Source: an uncultured Eubacterium sp. (GTDB taxonomy: Bacteria > Bacillota > Clostridia > Lachnospirales > Lachnospiraceae). Taken from it: a DNA stretch of 53,990 bases. The stretch covers positions 1-53,990 of the forward strand of contig CANDMV010000006.1 of NCBI GenBank assembly GCA_947385875.1. Direction: 5' to 3'. The translations under genes were made by a program, and so were the position numbers. This document shows, piece after piece, positions 45,288-53,990 of this stretch. Under the pieces are notes generated by a model that worked only from the letters and a program-made list of their open reading frames with translations, did not search any database and had not been told where the DNA came from. Within the stretch, counting starts at the first letter, position 1, and each line of letters starts with the position of its first letter.

Positions 45288-46973
45288 TTAAATTATCAGT
45301 ACAAATGCTTCATAAGGACTCAATGTTACAGTTTTATCATTATGTGAGTGGTCAGTATTTGAGATTAGGCATGAGGCTCCTAAAAACTCATCAGGTATTT
45401 GAAATATCGTATTTTGATCAGAAAAATTGCAGACCACTAATAATTTTTCTTTTTTTAAGTTGTCTTTGTCTGATGACAGTGTTCTTGTGTATGCAAATAT
45501 TTCTTCACTGTCTTTTAAGAGTAGTTCATACTTTCCATATATGATAACCGGATGCTGTTTTCGAAGTGCTATCAGCTTCTTGTAATAATGGAAGACAGAG
45601 TCTGGGTCGGAAGTCTGCTTCTTTGCGTTGATCTCTTTATAATTTGGGTTTACTGCAATCCATGGTGTGCCAGAAGTGAATCCTGCATTTTTTGAATCAT
45701 CCCATTGAACTGGAGTTCTGGCATTATCCCTGCTTTTAAAGATAATACACGGCCAAAAATCTTCATGAGATACTCTTCCGCTTAAACACCATTCTTCATA
45801 GGCATGAATGCTTTCAATGTCTCGAAATTCCTCTGGACTTTGAAATGGATAATTTGTCATGCCTAGTTCTTCACCTTGATATACATATGGTGTTCCCTGC
45901 ATCATATGAAGGCAGGTAGCTAACATCTTGGCTGAAATATCCCGAAACTGCGGCCTGTCGTCTCCAAATCTTGAAACAGCTCTTGGCTGGTCATGATTAT
46001 CCCAGAACAGACTGTTCCATGCTTTGTCGTATAGTTCTGTCTGCCAGCGGGACATAATTTCTTTTAAGGTAGTAAGAGGCCTTTTTTGATTCGTCCATTT
46101 TCCATATTTGCCGTCGCCATCTACATGTTCAAACTGAAACACCATATTTAATTCATTTGTATTTTCTCCGGCATACTGTTTAGCAAGTTCTGTAGTAACT
46201 CCAGAGGTCTCCCCTACAGTCATGATATCATATTTGGATAAAACTTTTTCATTCATTTCTTGCAGATATTTGTGGACATTTGGCCCGTGGACGCAGTAAG
46301 GGGAGAAATCTCCATAAATGCCTTCTATTTTACCGTCTGGCATATCAGGTGTTTTTGAAATCATGCTGATGACATCCATACGGAACCCATCGATTCCTTT
46401 GTCACACCACCAGGTCATCATATCAAATACTTCCTGTCGAACTTTTGGATTGTCCCAGTTTAGGTCTGGCTGTTTTTTCGAAAATAGATGAAGATAATAC
46501 ATGTCAGTTGTCTGGTCATACTGCCAGGCAGAGCCTCCGAAACAGGAACCCCAGTTGTTAGGCGGGGTATGCTCGTCTTTTCCTTCGCGCCAGATATAAT
46601 AATTGCGATAGGCATGATCTTTGGACTTTCGGCTTTCAATGAACCAAGAATGTTCATCAGAAGTGTGGTTTACTACTAAGTCCATCACAATACGAATACC
46701 CCTTTCATGAGCTGCTGACAGCATCTCGTCAAAGTCTTTCATGGTACCAAACTCATCCATGATTGCCTGATAGTCGCTGATATCATATCCGTTATCATCA
46801 TTTGGAGATTTGTATATAGGAGACAGCCATATGACATCGATACCTAAGTATTTTAGATAATCCAGTCTGCTGATAATTCCTCTGATGTCTCCAATTCCAT
46901 CTCCATTGCTGTCCATGAAGCTGCGGGGATAGATCTGATATATGACTGCTTCTTTCCACCATGTTTTTTTCAT
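45288..46973 (-). CDS. malL: GH13 alpha-glucosidase, oligo-1,6-glucosidase type
   Basis: This 561-residue cytoplasmic glucosidase has the GH13 barrel. The nucleophile is Asp200 in GFRMDVI, the acid/base Glu255 is in TVGETSG, and the transition-state stabiliser Asp328 is in DNHDQPR. Val201 directly after the nucleophile is typical of alpha-1,6-specific members. QIYPRSFMDSNGDGIGDI carries the calcium-binding loop. I take the ATG at 46973; a TTG three codons upstream sits closer to AAAGGAA and may be used. A similar gene and an AraC regulator lie upstream on the same strand. Confidence 0.9.
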   Translation of the reverse strand: MKKTWWKEAVIYQIYPRSFMDSNGDGIGDIRGIISRLDYLKYLGIDVIWLSPIYKSPNDDNGYDISDYQAIMDEFGTMKDFDEMLSAAHERGIRIVMDLVVNHTSDEHSWFIESRKSKDHAYRNYYIWREGKDEHTPPNNWGSCFGGSAWQYDQTTDMYYLHLFSKKQPDLNWDNPKVRQEVFDMMTWWCDKGIDGFRMDVISMISKTPDMPDGKIEGIYGDFSPYCVHGPNVHKYLQEMNEKVLSKYDIMTVGETSGVTTELAKQYAGENTNELNMVFQFEHVDGDGKYGKWTNQKRPLTTLKEIMSRWQTELYDKAWNSLFWDNHDQPRAVSRFGDDRPQFRDISAKMLATCLHMMQGTPYVYQGEELGMTNYPFQSPEEFRDIESIHAYEEWCLSGRVSHEDFWPCIIFKSRDNARTPVQWDDSKNAGFTSGTPWIAVNPNYKEINAKKQTSDPDSVFHYYKKLIALRKQHPVIIYGKYELLLKDSEEIFAYTRTLSSDKDNLKKEKLLVVCNFSDQNTIFQIPDEFLGASCLISNTDHSHNDKTVTLSPYEAFVLII

Positions 46974-47021
46974 AATAATCAACTATTCCTTTCATTTTAA
47001 TTAGGCGCTTATATAAAATAA

Positions 47022-47130
47022 TAATTTAATCAATGTAGCCCGCTACACCGATAAATTCTCCAAAAAGTGTAAAGCATATCATGCCCTGCGGGTACATCTT
47101 ACGAAAAGCATTTTTCAAACATACTCTAGT
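47022..47130. repeat. Palindromic repeat family 1, truncated copy
   Basis: aatttaatcaatgtagcccg, ataaattctcc, tatcatgccctgcgggtaca and tttttcaaacatactctagt. This is the core and right end of the family; the left end is lost. It lies between the two glucosidase genes. Confidence 0.75.
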
Positions 47131-47168
47131 GAGAATCATCAGAACAAAATCTAATTTCGTATTATGTA

Positions 47169-48833
47169 TTACATTTCAAGTATTAACAGCTGATAGCCTT
47201 TTAATGTTACAGTATTGTTTTTTTCAGATAAATTATCATAGTTATTTAAAATGACCTTTTTAATAGAAGATTCTAATAAAGCATTCTGCGGCTCCTTTTG
47301 ATAATTACCGATGATAAGCAGTGTCTTATTTCCAATACGATAATATGCCATAAGATTGTGCTGTGTTTCTAAATATGGTTCAAGTGTGCCATATATAATG
47401 GTTTCTTTATACTCAGGGTTTTTACGAAGAGCTATTAGTTTTTTATAAAAATTTAGCACAGAGTCTGGGTCAGCCTGCTGTTTTGCGGCATTGATGGATG
47501 TATAATTAGGATTTACATTCAGCCACGGAGTGCCGTCAGTAAAACCTGCGTTTTGGTCTGATGACCACTGCATCGGGGTTCTGGCGTTATCCCGGCTGAA
47601 TCTGGATACGGCTTTTAATGCTTCTTCTTCAGAAAGTCCTGCATCTAACGCGATTTGATATTCATTGATCGTGGAAATGTCATCGACTTCTTTCATTGAA
47701 TGAAATGTCTGGTTTTCCATTCCAAGCTCCTGTCCCTGATAGATAAATGGAATCCCGCGGAGCATGAAGTTTAATGCGGCAAGCATTGTCTTGCTATGAG
47801 GACAGCAGTCTCCTTCAGGAATATAACGGCTGACTCCGCGTGGTTCATCATGGTTTTCTATAATATTGCATAAAAATCCAATCGTACCGATTTTTTTCTG
47901 AGACTCAAAACAGCACTTTTTGTAGTCATCCGGTGTAATCTGTTTTGCATCATACCATCCCTTATCACTTCCGCCGAATATTGCTTCATTAAAGTCGAAC
48001 ATGCTGGAGAAATATCCATTTTCTCCAATGAAGTCTGGGACTTCTTCTGGTTTTTCATTAAATACTTCGCCTACAGTAAAGGCATCATATTTTTTAAATG
48101 TTTTGTCACGCATTTCTGTTAAGAATTCTCCAATGCCGTGAGCTTCTTCCAGCATTGATGAGAGACTGCATAGTCCGTCATCTCTGTCTGCTGCGTAATC
48201 GTGGAATGGGAGAGCCTTTTTAATGTTGATAATTGCATCGATGCGGAATCCGCCGATGCCCTGGTCCAGCCACCAGTTGATGTTTTTGTATACTTCTTCG
48301 CGAAGTTCGTGATTTTCCCAGTTGAGATCTGGCTGCTTTTTATGAAAAACATGCAGATACTGCTTGTTTGTGCCTGGCAGGTCTTCCCATACCGGACCTC
48401 CAAAATATGATCTCCAGTTTGTCGGCAGCTTCCCATTCTCTTTGTCACGAAGATAAAAGAAATTGCCATATTTTCCGTCTGGATCTTCACAGGCTTTTTG
48501 AAACCATTCATGTTCATCTGAACAGTGATTGACGACCAAATCCATTAAAATGTACATATTTCGTTGTTTTGCTTCGGATATTAACTGCTTCATATCATCC
48601 ATAGTGCCGAAACGAGGGTCGATTTTGTAGTAATCAGAGATGTCGTAGCCTTCATCAGCGAGCGGAGACTGATAGCATGGGGAGAGCCAGATGATATCAA
48701 TTCCTAAATCCTGAAGGTAATTAAGCTTTTGAATAATTCCCTGAATATCGCCGATGCCGTCTCCGTTTGAATCATAAAAGCTTTTTGGGTAAATTTGATA
48801 GGCTACTTTATCATGCCACCATTTTTTTGTCAT
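47169..48833 (-). CDS. GH13 alpha-glucosidase, second paralogue
   Basis: This 554-residue protein is a homologue of the neighbouring glucosidase. The catalytic residues are Asp199 (GFRIDAI), Glu256 (TVGEVFN) and Asp329 (ENHDEPR). The residue after the nucleophile is Ala200 and not Val, which in this family often goes with less strict alpha-1,6 preference. The substrate might be isomaltose-, maltose- or sucrose-type sugars. AGGAGGTATTG precedes the ATG. Together with the AraC gene it probably forms a sugar-induced cluster; no transporter gene is present. Confidence 0.88.
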   Translation of the reverse strand: MTKKWWHDKVAYQIYPKSFYDSNGDGIGDIQGIIQKLNYLQDLGIDIIWLSPCYQSPLADEGYDISDYYKIDPRFGTMDDMKQLISEAKQRNMYILMDLVVNHCSDEHEWFQKACEDPDGKYGNFFYLRDKENGKLPTNWRSYFGGPVWEDLPGTNKQYLHVFHKKQPDLNWENHELREEVYKNINWWLDQGIGGFRIDAIINIKKALPFHDYAADRDDGLCSLSSMLEEAHGIGEFLTEMRDKTFKKYDAFTVGEVFNEKPEEVPDFIGENGYFSSMFDFNEAIFGGSDKGWYDAKQITPDDYKKCCFESQKKIGTIGFLCNIIENHDEPRGVSRYIPEGDCCPHSKTMLAALNFMLRGIPFIYQGQELGMENQTFHSMKEVDDISTINEYQIALDAGLSEEEALKAVSRFSRDNARTPMQWSSDQNAGFTDGTPWLNVNPNYTSINAAKQQADPDSVLNFYKKLIALRKNPEYKETIIYGTLEPYLETQHNLMAYYRIGNKTLLIIGNYQKEPQNALLESSIKKVILNNYDNLSEKNNTVTLKGYQLLILEM

Positions 48834-48926
48834 AACAATACCTCCTGGTGCCGTTCAAAATTTATTTTATTACATTATAATGGCTTAATTAAGGTATGTC
48901 TTACATTAATATGATTTAAAATTTCA

Positions 48927-49850
48927 TTATTTTGACTTTTGGTGAAATTTACGGTATTTAAGAGGAGTCGTATTTGTATATCTGCGGAATTCTTTTAAAA
49001 AATTTCCGATATTGTTGTAACCGCATTCCAGACAGATTTCTGTAACGGCTAGATCTGTTTTTTCTAATAAATGCATAGATTGGCGGATGCGGTATTCGTT
49101 AATAAATTCGATCGGTGTATGTCCGATTGCTTTTTTGAAAAAACGGCAAAAGTATTGTTCATTCATATTGATAAGATCTGATAAGTCGCGGATATATATT
49201 TTTTCTTTATAATTCTCTTTTATATAGGTAAGAACTGCTTTGATATCTTCTACACGTTTGTCATAATTATTTTCGATCGGAGCCAGCATCTGATGACTGA
49301 GCAGGATCGATAGAATATGAAGGAGGGACGACTTAATGTATAGCTGGCTGGAAAGGTCGTCGATGTTGGTGCCGTCCTTGATCATCAAGTCATTTTTGAA
49401 AGGATCTTTTATCATATTAATGATGTCCATAAATGTATCGCGTACTGACTGAAAGGCAGAATGTTCTGGCAGAAGGCATCGGGGGAACAGAAGATTTCCA
49501 TCCTGAAGGGGCTGGATTAACCGTATCTGAATGGAATCATAAGGGTCCAGATTTAAAATGCTGGGATTAAAAACAACTGCGTATTCACCAAGGCTGCCTG
49601 ATTTTTCGGTAATGATGCTGTGCAGTTCTCCAGAATTTATAAAATATAGGCATTCAGAACGGATGAAGAACTGTTCCATATTGATTTCCAGCCGGAAGTC
49701 TCCGCCGAAAAAATAGATCAATTCGATTTCATCATGCCAGTGATGCTTGACAAAGGAGCCTTTTGTCGAAAACTGTGTCTGGTAAATGGCACAGGGAAAT
49801 GCTTTCGAGCCGTGAGGGCGGATTTCTTTTAATGTCTGAGACTTTAGCAT
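48927..49850 (-). CDS. AraC-family transcriptional regulator
   Basis: This 307-residue protein has an N-terminal cupin sensor (VKHHWHDEIELIYFFGGDF, FINSGELHSI). A C-terminal double helix-turn-helix follows, with YIRDLSDLINMNEQYFCRFFKKAIGHTPIEFINEYRI and AVTEICLECGYNNIGNFLKEFRRYTNTTPLKYRK. I take the ATG at 49850 because AAGGAGAATC lies 5 nt upstream; 29 upstream codons are open but look non-coding. It lies upstream of and on the same strand as the two alpha-glucosidase genes, so it probably regulates them in response to a sugar. Confidence 0.92.
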   Translation of the reverse strand: MLKSQTLKEIRPHGSKAFPCAIYQTQFSTKGSFVKHHWHDEIELIYFFGGDFRLEINMEQFFIRSECLYFINSGELHSIITEKSGSLGEYAVVFNPSILNLDPYDSIQIRLIQPLQDGNLLFPRCLLPEHSAFQSVRDTFMDIINMIKDPFKNDLMIKDGTNIDDLSSQLYIKSSLLHILSILLSHQMLAPIENNYDKRVEDIKAVLTYIKENYKEKIYIRDLSDLINMNEQYFCRFFKKAIGHTPIEFINEYRIRQSMHLLEKTDLAVTEICLECGYNNIGNFLKEFRRYTNTTPLKYRKFHQKSK

Positions 49851-50001
49851 AGGGGATTCTCCTTGGTTATTCCGGACTGTGAGGTAACAAATAATTTTAT
49901 TAAATCTAAATCTAACACTGTCAGAGGAAAAAGTCAATCGTATAAGAATGTTACTTGGATTTTGAAATATAGTATAGTAAAGAAAATATGTTGGTGGATT
50001 T

Positions 50002-50652
50002 ATGAATTATTTGTGGGGATTTATGATTGTAGCGGGGATTGTTTATGCGGCTTTGACAGGTACGCTGCCGGAGGTAACTCAGGCGGCAGTTGATTCTTCG
50101 AAAGAGGCTGTTACATTGTGTATTACGATGATCGGAGTTATGTCTTTTTGGATGGGGCTTATGAGGATTGCGGAGAAGTCCGGGATTATACATAATGCGG
50201 TTTTGTGTTTGAAACCTTTTTTGAGGTTTTTGTTTCCGAGGATTCCTAAGGGGCATATGACAAATCAGTTTATTGCGGAGAATTTTATTGCCAATGTGTT
50301 TGGGCTGGGATGGGCGGCTACTCCGGCGGGAATTCGGGCAATAGAGGAGCTTGAAAAGCTGGAAGAAGATCGCAGAAATGAGAATGTGGGGGTTATGTTA
50401 GATAAGAAACGTAGTGGGAGGAGAAAAGAGCGAAGGAGTGCGGTGCCGAAAGGAACAGCCAGTAATGAGATGTGTACGTTTTTGATTTTGAATATTTCAT
50501 CTCTTCAATTGATTCCTGTGAATATGATTGCGTACCGGAGTCAGTATGGGAGTGTGAATCCGGCTGCTATTGTGGGACCGGCAATTGTGGCGACGATGGT
50601 GAGTACAGTTGTGGCGATAATATTTTGTAAAATAATGGATAGAATGAGGTAA
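50002..50652 (+). CDS. spmA: Spore maturation protein A-like membrane protein
   Basis: This 216-residue integral membrane protein has nucleoside-recognition (Gate) domain helices: YLWGFMIVAGIVYAALTG, AVTLCITMIGVMSFWMGLMRIAEKSG, NFIANVFGLGWAATPAGI and the C-terminal GPAIVATMVSTVVAIIFC. SpmA works with SpmB in spore core dehydration. A basic insertion (KKRSGRRKERRSA) lies between helices. spmB, which normally follows directly, is absent; a HipA-like kinase gene comes next. It is divergent from the AraC gene. Confidence 0.85.
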   Translation: MNYLWGFMIVAGIVYAALTGTLPEVTQAAVDSSKEAVTLCITMIGVMSFWMGLMRIAEKSGIIHNAVLCLKPFLRFLFPRIPKGHMTNQFIAENFIANVFGLGWAATPAGIRAIEELEKLEEDRRNENVGVMLDKKRSGRRKERRSAVPKGTASNEMCTFLILNISSLQLIPVNMIAYRSQYGSVNPAAIVGPAIVATMVSTVVAIIFCKIMDRMR

Positions 50653-50732
50653 TTTTCATTGAAAAAGATTGCAGAAGTGTTCATAATAGGATTATGAGCG
50701 TTATGACAAGTTATGGAAAGGAATATAAATAG

Positions 50733-51608
50733 ATGAAAGATTTTTCACATTGGAAAGAATACGAGGGGGCTTCTGAAGGAAGCGGGCGAAGTGAAAAATT
50801 ATGGCTAATTAATCCGGATACAAATCAAACAGGATTATTTAAATATAAAAAGGATGTTGAAACAACAGATCATGCTTCAGAATGTATTGCAAGTGATATT
50901 GCAGGATTAATTGGAATTCCATGTGCAAAATTTGAGATAGGGATGTATAATGGGAGAGCAGGTTCGATCAGTTATAATATTGTAGAGCATGAAGGGATAG
51001 CATTAATAGAAGGGATTTATGGTATAAGCCTGGTATATAATAATTATGATTCTGAAAAACTTATGGATATTAAAACAGGTGAAAAATATTCACTGGAAAT
51101 GATAGAGAAAGTTTTGAATAAATTTGGACTTTTTGAAAATTTTTTGTCTATTGTAGTATTTGATTACTTAATAGGAAATACAGACAGGCATCAAAGTAAC
51201 TGGGCTTTTCTTATGAAAGATAAAAATATAACACTAAGCCCATTGTACGATAATAGTTCATCTCTTTGTGCATATGTATCTGAGTCTAGGATTGATCAAT
51301 ATCTGGGAAAGGATCAATTGTTATGGAGATCATTAGTGGATACAAAATCAAAATCTTTGATTAGAATTACTGGTAACGATAAAAAGCTGCCAACTCATAC
51401 AGAGATATTGAGATTCATTAAGAAGAATTATTTTGATCAGACAAAGATTATAACAGACAGGATAGAAAAATTTGTGACAGAGGCGAATATTTGTGATATA
51501 CTTGATAAATATGATGAGGTTCTCTCAAAGAAAAGAAAAATACTTATAAAAAAGTATCTTTTATCGAAAATTCAGATTATGGATAGCATTTATAAAGGAA
51601 AGGAGTAG
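50733..51608 (+). CDS. HipA-like (HipT-type) Ser/Thr kinase
   Basis: This 291-residue protein is the kinase core of HipA/CtkA-type toxins. A glycine/serine-rich loop EGASEGSGRSEK (11-22) is followed by the ATP lysine region LFKYKK (35-40). The catalytic loop GNTDRHQSNW (148-157) contains Asp151, and LYDNSSSL (171-178) supplies the Mg-binding Asp173. The N-terminal domain of classical HipA is missing and seems to be encoded by the next gene. No HipB-type DNA-binding antitoxin is seen upstream. The target is unknown; HipA-type toxins phosphorylate aminoacyl-tRNA synthetases. AAAGGAATA precedes the ATG. Confidence 0.85.
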   Translation: MKDFSHWKEYEGASEGSGRSEKLWLINPDTNQTGLFKYKKDVETTDHASECIASDIAGLIGIPCAKFEIGMYNGRAGSISYNIVEHEGIALIEGIYGISLVYNNYDSEKLMDIKTGEKYSLEMIEKVLNKFGLFENFLSIVVFDYLIGNTDRHQSNWAFLMKDKNITLSPLYDNSSSLCAYVSESRIDQYLGKDQLLWRSLVDTKSKSLIRITGNDKKLPTHTEILRFIKKNYFDQTKIITDRIEKFVTEANICDILDKYDEVLSKKRKILIKKYLLSKIQIMDSIYKGKE

Positions 51609-51612
51609 AGCA

Positions 51613-52305
51613 ATGTCACAAAAAGACGGAAGAGATTATTTATATTTAATCTGGAAAGCAGAGCAATCCAGAAAACAATATATTGTCGGGCAGCTGATAA
51701 AGAACGGACAGTTTGAATTTCAATATGTAAAAGACGTTAAGGATGCAATTAATGATGGCTTTACACCTTTGCTGTGTTTTCCGGATATAAATAAGACATA
51801 TACAGATACAAAATTATTTTCAGTTTTTGCAAGCCGGTTGCCGGATAAAAAAAGAAAAGATATTCAAAACATTTTAAAAAAATATGGGTTAGAAGAATTT
51901 GATGAATATATGTTACTCAAAAGAAGTGGTGCAAGATTACCAATTGACAGTTTTGAATTTATAGATCCTATATTAGATGTGGATGAAAATGGAAAGAGAA
52001 TTTTTTATATAGCAGGAGTCAGACATTATCTTGATTGTGACGGTGATAATTGTATGGAATCTATTACAGTTACAAGAGGTGATGAAATTGTTTTAAAAAG
52101 AGAATCAGATAATCCGTATGATCAATATGCTGTCCAGATGCAGGATAAATCAGGGCATATTTTGGGATATGTTCCAAGATATTACAGTGAAGGGGTATCA
52201 AGAATGTTGATGGTCGATAAAAGAGTTACGTGTCATGTTTACAATGTTGATAAAAATAAGAATTGTAATGAATGTATAAAGGCTATTATAAAATTTGAGT
52301 CTTAA
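51613..52305 (+). CDS. HipS-like plus HIRAN domain protein
   Basis: This 230-residue protein has two parts. Residues about 10-115 resemble the small N-terminal domain of HipA, found alone as HipS: YIVGQLIKNGQFEFQY, PLLCFPDINKTYTDTKLFSVFASRLP and LLKRSGARLPIDSFEF. Residues about 131-226 look like a HIRAN domain: IAGVRHYLD, LKRESDNPYDQYAVQMQDKSGHILGYVPR. HIRAN domains bind DNA ends in eukaryotic and phage-related proteins. It starts 4 nt after the kinase stop, so the pair is one operon. It may be the antitoxin-like or sensing partner of the kinase. Confidence 0.8.
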   Translation: MSQKDGRDYLYLIWKAEQSRKQYIVGQLIKNGQFEFQYVKDVKDAINDGFTPLLCFPDINKTYTDTKLFSVFASRLPDKKRKDIQNILKKYGLEEFDEYMLLKRSGARLPIDSFEFIDPILDVDENGKRIFYIAGVRHYLDCDGDNCMESITVTRGDEIVLKRESDNPYDQYAVQMQDKSGHILGYVPRYYSEGVSRMLMVDKRVTCHVYNVDKNKNCNECIKAIIKFES

Positions 52306-52320
52306 ACAAATGTTTGTGAT

Positions 52321-52361
52321 AATATAAAAACAGAGAGTGTTAAGCTCTCTGTTTTTATATT
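52321..52361 (+). terminator. Terminator after the kinase/HIRAN operon
   Basis: aataaaaacagagag-type arm pairs with ctctctgtttttatatt around tgttaag, ending in a T run. The symmetric A and T flanks mean it can work on both strands. Confidence 0.85.
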
Positions 52362-52479
52362 AGTACTACATATATATAAATTGACGAGTTATTAACTAAA
52401 GCATGAATTAACTGAAAGTTACTGGGTTACATGTGGTTATAATTGTATAGTGAAATTAGGATAAATTTTAAAATATATT

Positions 52480-52824
52480 TTTGAATATGAAGATCATATT
52501 GATGCAAAATGTGCCAATATAATCGCAAAACGAAATAAAATTTGGAACATGCATCGATGGTGAGCTAAAAGAATATTCTGACGAAGAGAAGCAAATATTA
52601 TCGGATGATTTTGCGGATCGTTATGATGGAAAAGCAGGAGAGTTTGTAGAATTTATATTTTCATCTAATATTGCTGTTCATGGTACATATCAGAAGACTT
52701 GGAACTGCTTTGTGCATATGTATCTGAAGCTAAAATTGATCAGTATCTGGGAAAAGATCAGATGCTATGGAAATCATTAGTAGATTCAAAATCGAAATCA
52801 CTGATTAGAATTACGGTTAGTGAT
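52480..52824 (+). pseudogene. Decayed second HipT-like kinase copy
   Basis: Frame pieces match the intact kinase: FEYEDHIDAKCANIIAK resembles the region after its ATP lysine, and LCAYVSEAKIDQYLGKDQ plus MLWKSLVDSKSKSLIRIT is almost identical to its residues 178-213. The middle (DGELKEYSDEEKQILSD and following) does not match the kinase. Frames are shifted and the catalytic loop is missing. It is a broken paralogue or the scar of a duplication. Confidence 0.7.
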
Positions 52825-52861
52825 CTACACACCAAATCCCTTTATTGCACTCTGCCGTTCC

Positions 52862-53862
52862 TTATTCATAAGAAAAGAACACAAGACTGTCTGAAGAATA
52901 ACTGGAACCTTTATAATAGTAATTTAAAATCTGTTTATATGTATAACCTTTTTCACTTGCCAAATATTGCGATCCCCACTGCTTAAGCTGTCCGCCCGAT
53001 TGTTTGCCAGCACTCCCTTCCGTCCCAGCTGCATATTCAGGATAAAATATTTTATTGGTAGAATCAGCCATTCCATAACCTTTAATATAATTTACAGCGT
53101 TATTTGTTGCCGTAACTTCTGTGTCAGGAACATACTTTTGTGTTCCCTGAGTAACATCATATCCTCCAGAGCTGCTTACTGGTTTTATCTTTCTATACCA
53201 TCCAACCATTTTCACACAATAAGCACCCGCTCTCAATGATGCATGATCCCATGAAGCGTACCATTCATTAGGCAAAGTGTTCTTTATATATGTTTCAAAA
53301 TTTACACTTACAATTTTGCTGTTTCCGGTTTTGTTCAATTTTACTGAAATAGATGACGGATAAGAATATTTTGAATATGTGCTGAGATTTGGAAAATCTT
53401 CTGTGCCGCTTGCAGTGGTGCTTGTTCCATATTCGCCATTCTCATCTGCTTCATCATTTATAATTCCAGTCACGGACTTTGTATCGAATCCATCCGTCAG
53501 AATATCTTCTCTAGCATTTACAACCAGACCATTTTCAGCTTGTTCAATTACATTAATACCAGCTATTTCACTCTCATAACTGCCACCACTTGATGATAAA
53601 GTTGGAACCACTATATCATCAAGAACTGCCGAAGAAGGACGATTAAACTGCACAATTTTCATCTCGTTGTTTTCTTCTGCCAAAGCAATTAGAAAATAAT
53701 TTATTCCATCAAAAAATATTGATTTTCTAAGTTGGTATCGCAATCTAAAGCTACGACTTTATCACATCCTGATGTTACAGCATTTGGATGCATGGGATCT
53801 GCCGTCTGAATCTCCCCTGAGAAAGTTGATTTTGAATGCAGTATAATCCTATGGTCTATCAT
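52862..53862 (-). pseudogene. SpoIID/LytB-domain protein, frameshifted
   Basis: The main frame (52862-53743, 293 codons) carries the SpoIID/LytB pattern: SVNFETYIKNTLPNEWYASW, ASLRAGAYCVKMVGWYRK and the C-terminal YTYKQILNYYYKGSSY. The family includes the spore peptidoglycan hydrolase SpoIID and its enhancer LytB. The upstream part is in another frame: 53862-53701 reads MIDHRIILHSKSTF to CDTNLENQYFLME and stops. Adding one T to the T6 run (53711-53716) would join ENQYF to DGINYFLIALAEEN. No signal peptide is seen, so the true N-terminus may also be lost. It may continue beyond the window; 53863-53990 shows nothing clear. Confidence 0.65.
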
Positions 53863-53990
53863 ATCACTTTTTTAAACATAGTAAAAGCTATGTTTATTTC
53901 CCGCGCAGTTTTTTACGTTCCACACATAATATTTTCTTTTCAACGAATCATGAAGGGTTATCACAGCCTATAATGAAAATAAGAGGGGCT

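Noticed and set aside
45305..45544. 79-codon plus-strand frame at the end of the glucosidase gene
   Set aside because: Shadow of the malL C-terminus.

Overview
The window is a low-GC Firmicutes chromosome segment spanning the replication origin. The gene content and order point to Clostridia, most likely Lachnospiraceae. The marks are the rpmH-rnpA-yidD-yidC-jag-mnmE-mnmG-rsmG-parA-parB run, DUF4446 and DUF3881 proteins after parB, class I two-subunit fumarase, sporulation-type proteins (SpmA, a SpoIID-like protein) and AT-rich intergenic DNA. I cannot name the genus from this sequence alone.

Layout. (1) 0.2-2.2 kb, minus strand: tRNA-Ser and the two fumarate hydratase subunits. (2) 2.5-11.5 kb, minus strand: dnaA-dnaN-yaaA-recF-gyrB-gyrA. 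DnaA-box clusters lie on both sides of dnaA (9.96-10.09 kb and 11.65-11.85 kb), so the origin looks bipartite. (3) 12.0-19.4 kb, plus strand: ribosomal protein L34, RNase P protein, the membrane insertion genes yidD/yidC, jag and the tRNA/rRNA modification genes mnmE, mnmG and rsmG. (4) 19.4-23.5 kb: a putative inactive alpha/beta-hydrolase on the minus strand, then about 2.8 kb of non-coding DNA with two perfect parS sites, a 27-bp tandem array and palindromic repeats. (5) 23.5-30.1 kb: parA, parB, DUF4446, DUF3881, tRNA-Arg and a 946-residue membrane-anchored repeat protein. (6) 30.2-36.2 kb: tRNA-Lys, trmB, a D,D-carboxypeptidase, a diverged ArgR-like protein and an AbiE-type toxin-antitoxin pair. 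(7) 36.5-42.7 kb: a Bacillus-like yaaO-yaaR-holB-ricT-trmN6-rsmI cluster without tmk. (8) 43.1-49.9 kb, minus strand: a DUF885 membrane peptidase, two GH13 alpha-glucosidases and an AraC-type regulator. (9) 50.0-54.0 kb: spmA without spmB, a two-gene HipA-kinase/HIRAN module, a decayed second kinase copy and a frameshifted SpoIID-like gene. This last part is the accessory region.

Two families of small palindromic, ORF-less repeats (MITE-like) are scattered through the intergenic spaces. One has ends reading ctagagcgtgtttgaaaa. The other has ends reading gttacttttcacaccc. The most interesting items are the HipT-like kinase with a separate HIRAN/HipS-like partner, the repeat protein carrying several SDEIAALIA-type motifs that resemble the N-terminal motif of FliM, the AbiEii-like protein with an eroded nucleotidyltransferase motif, and the parS-bearing gene desert.

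All family assignments come from reading the translated sequences by eye. No database search was run.
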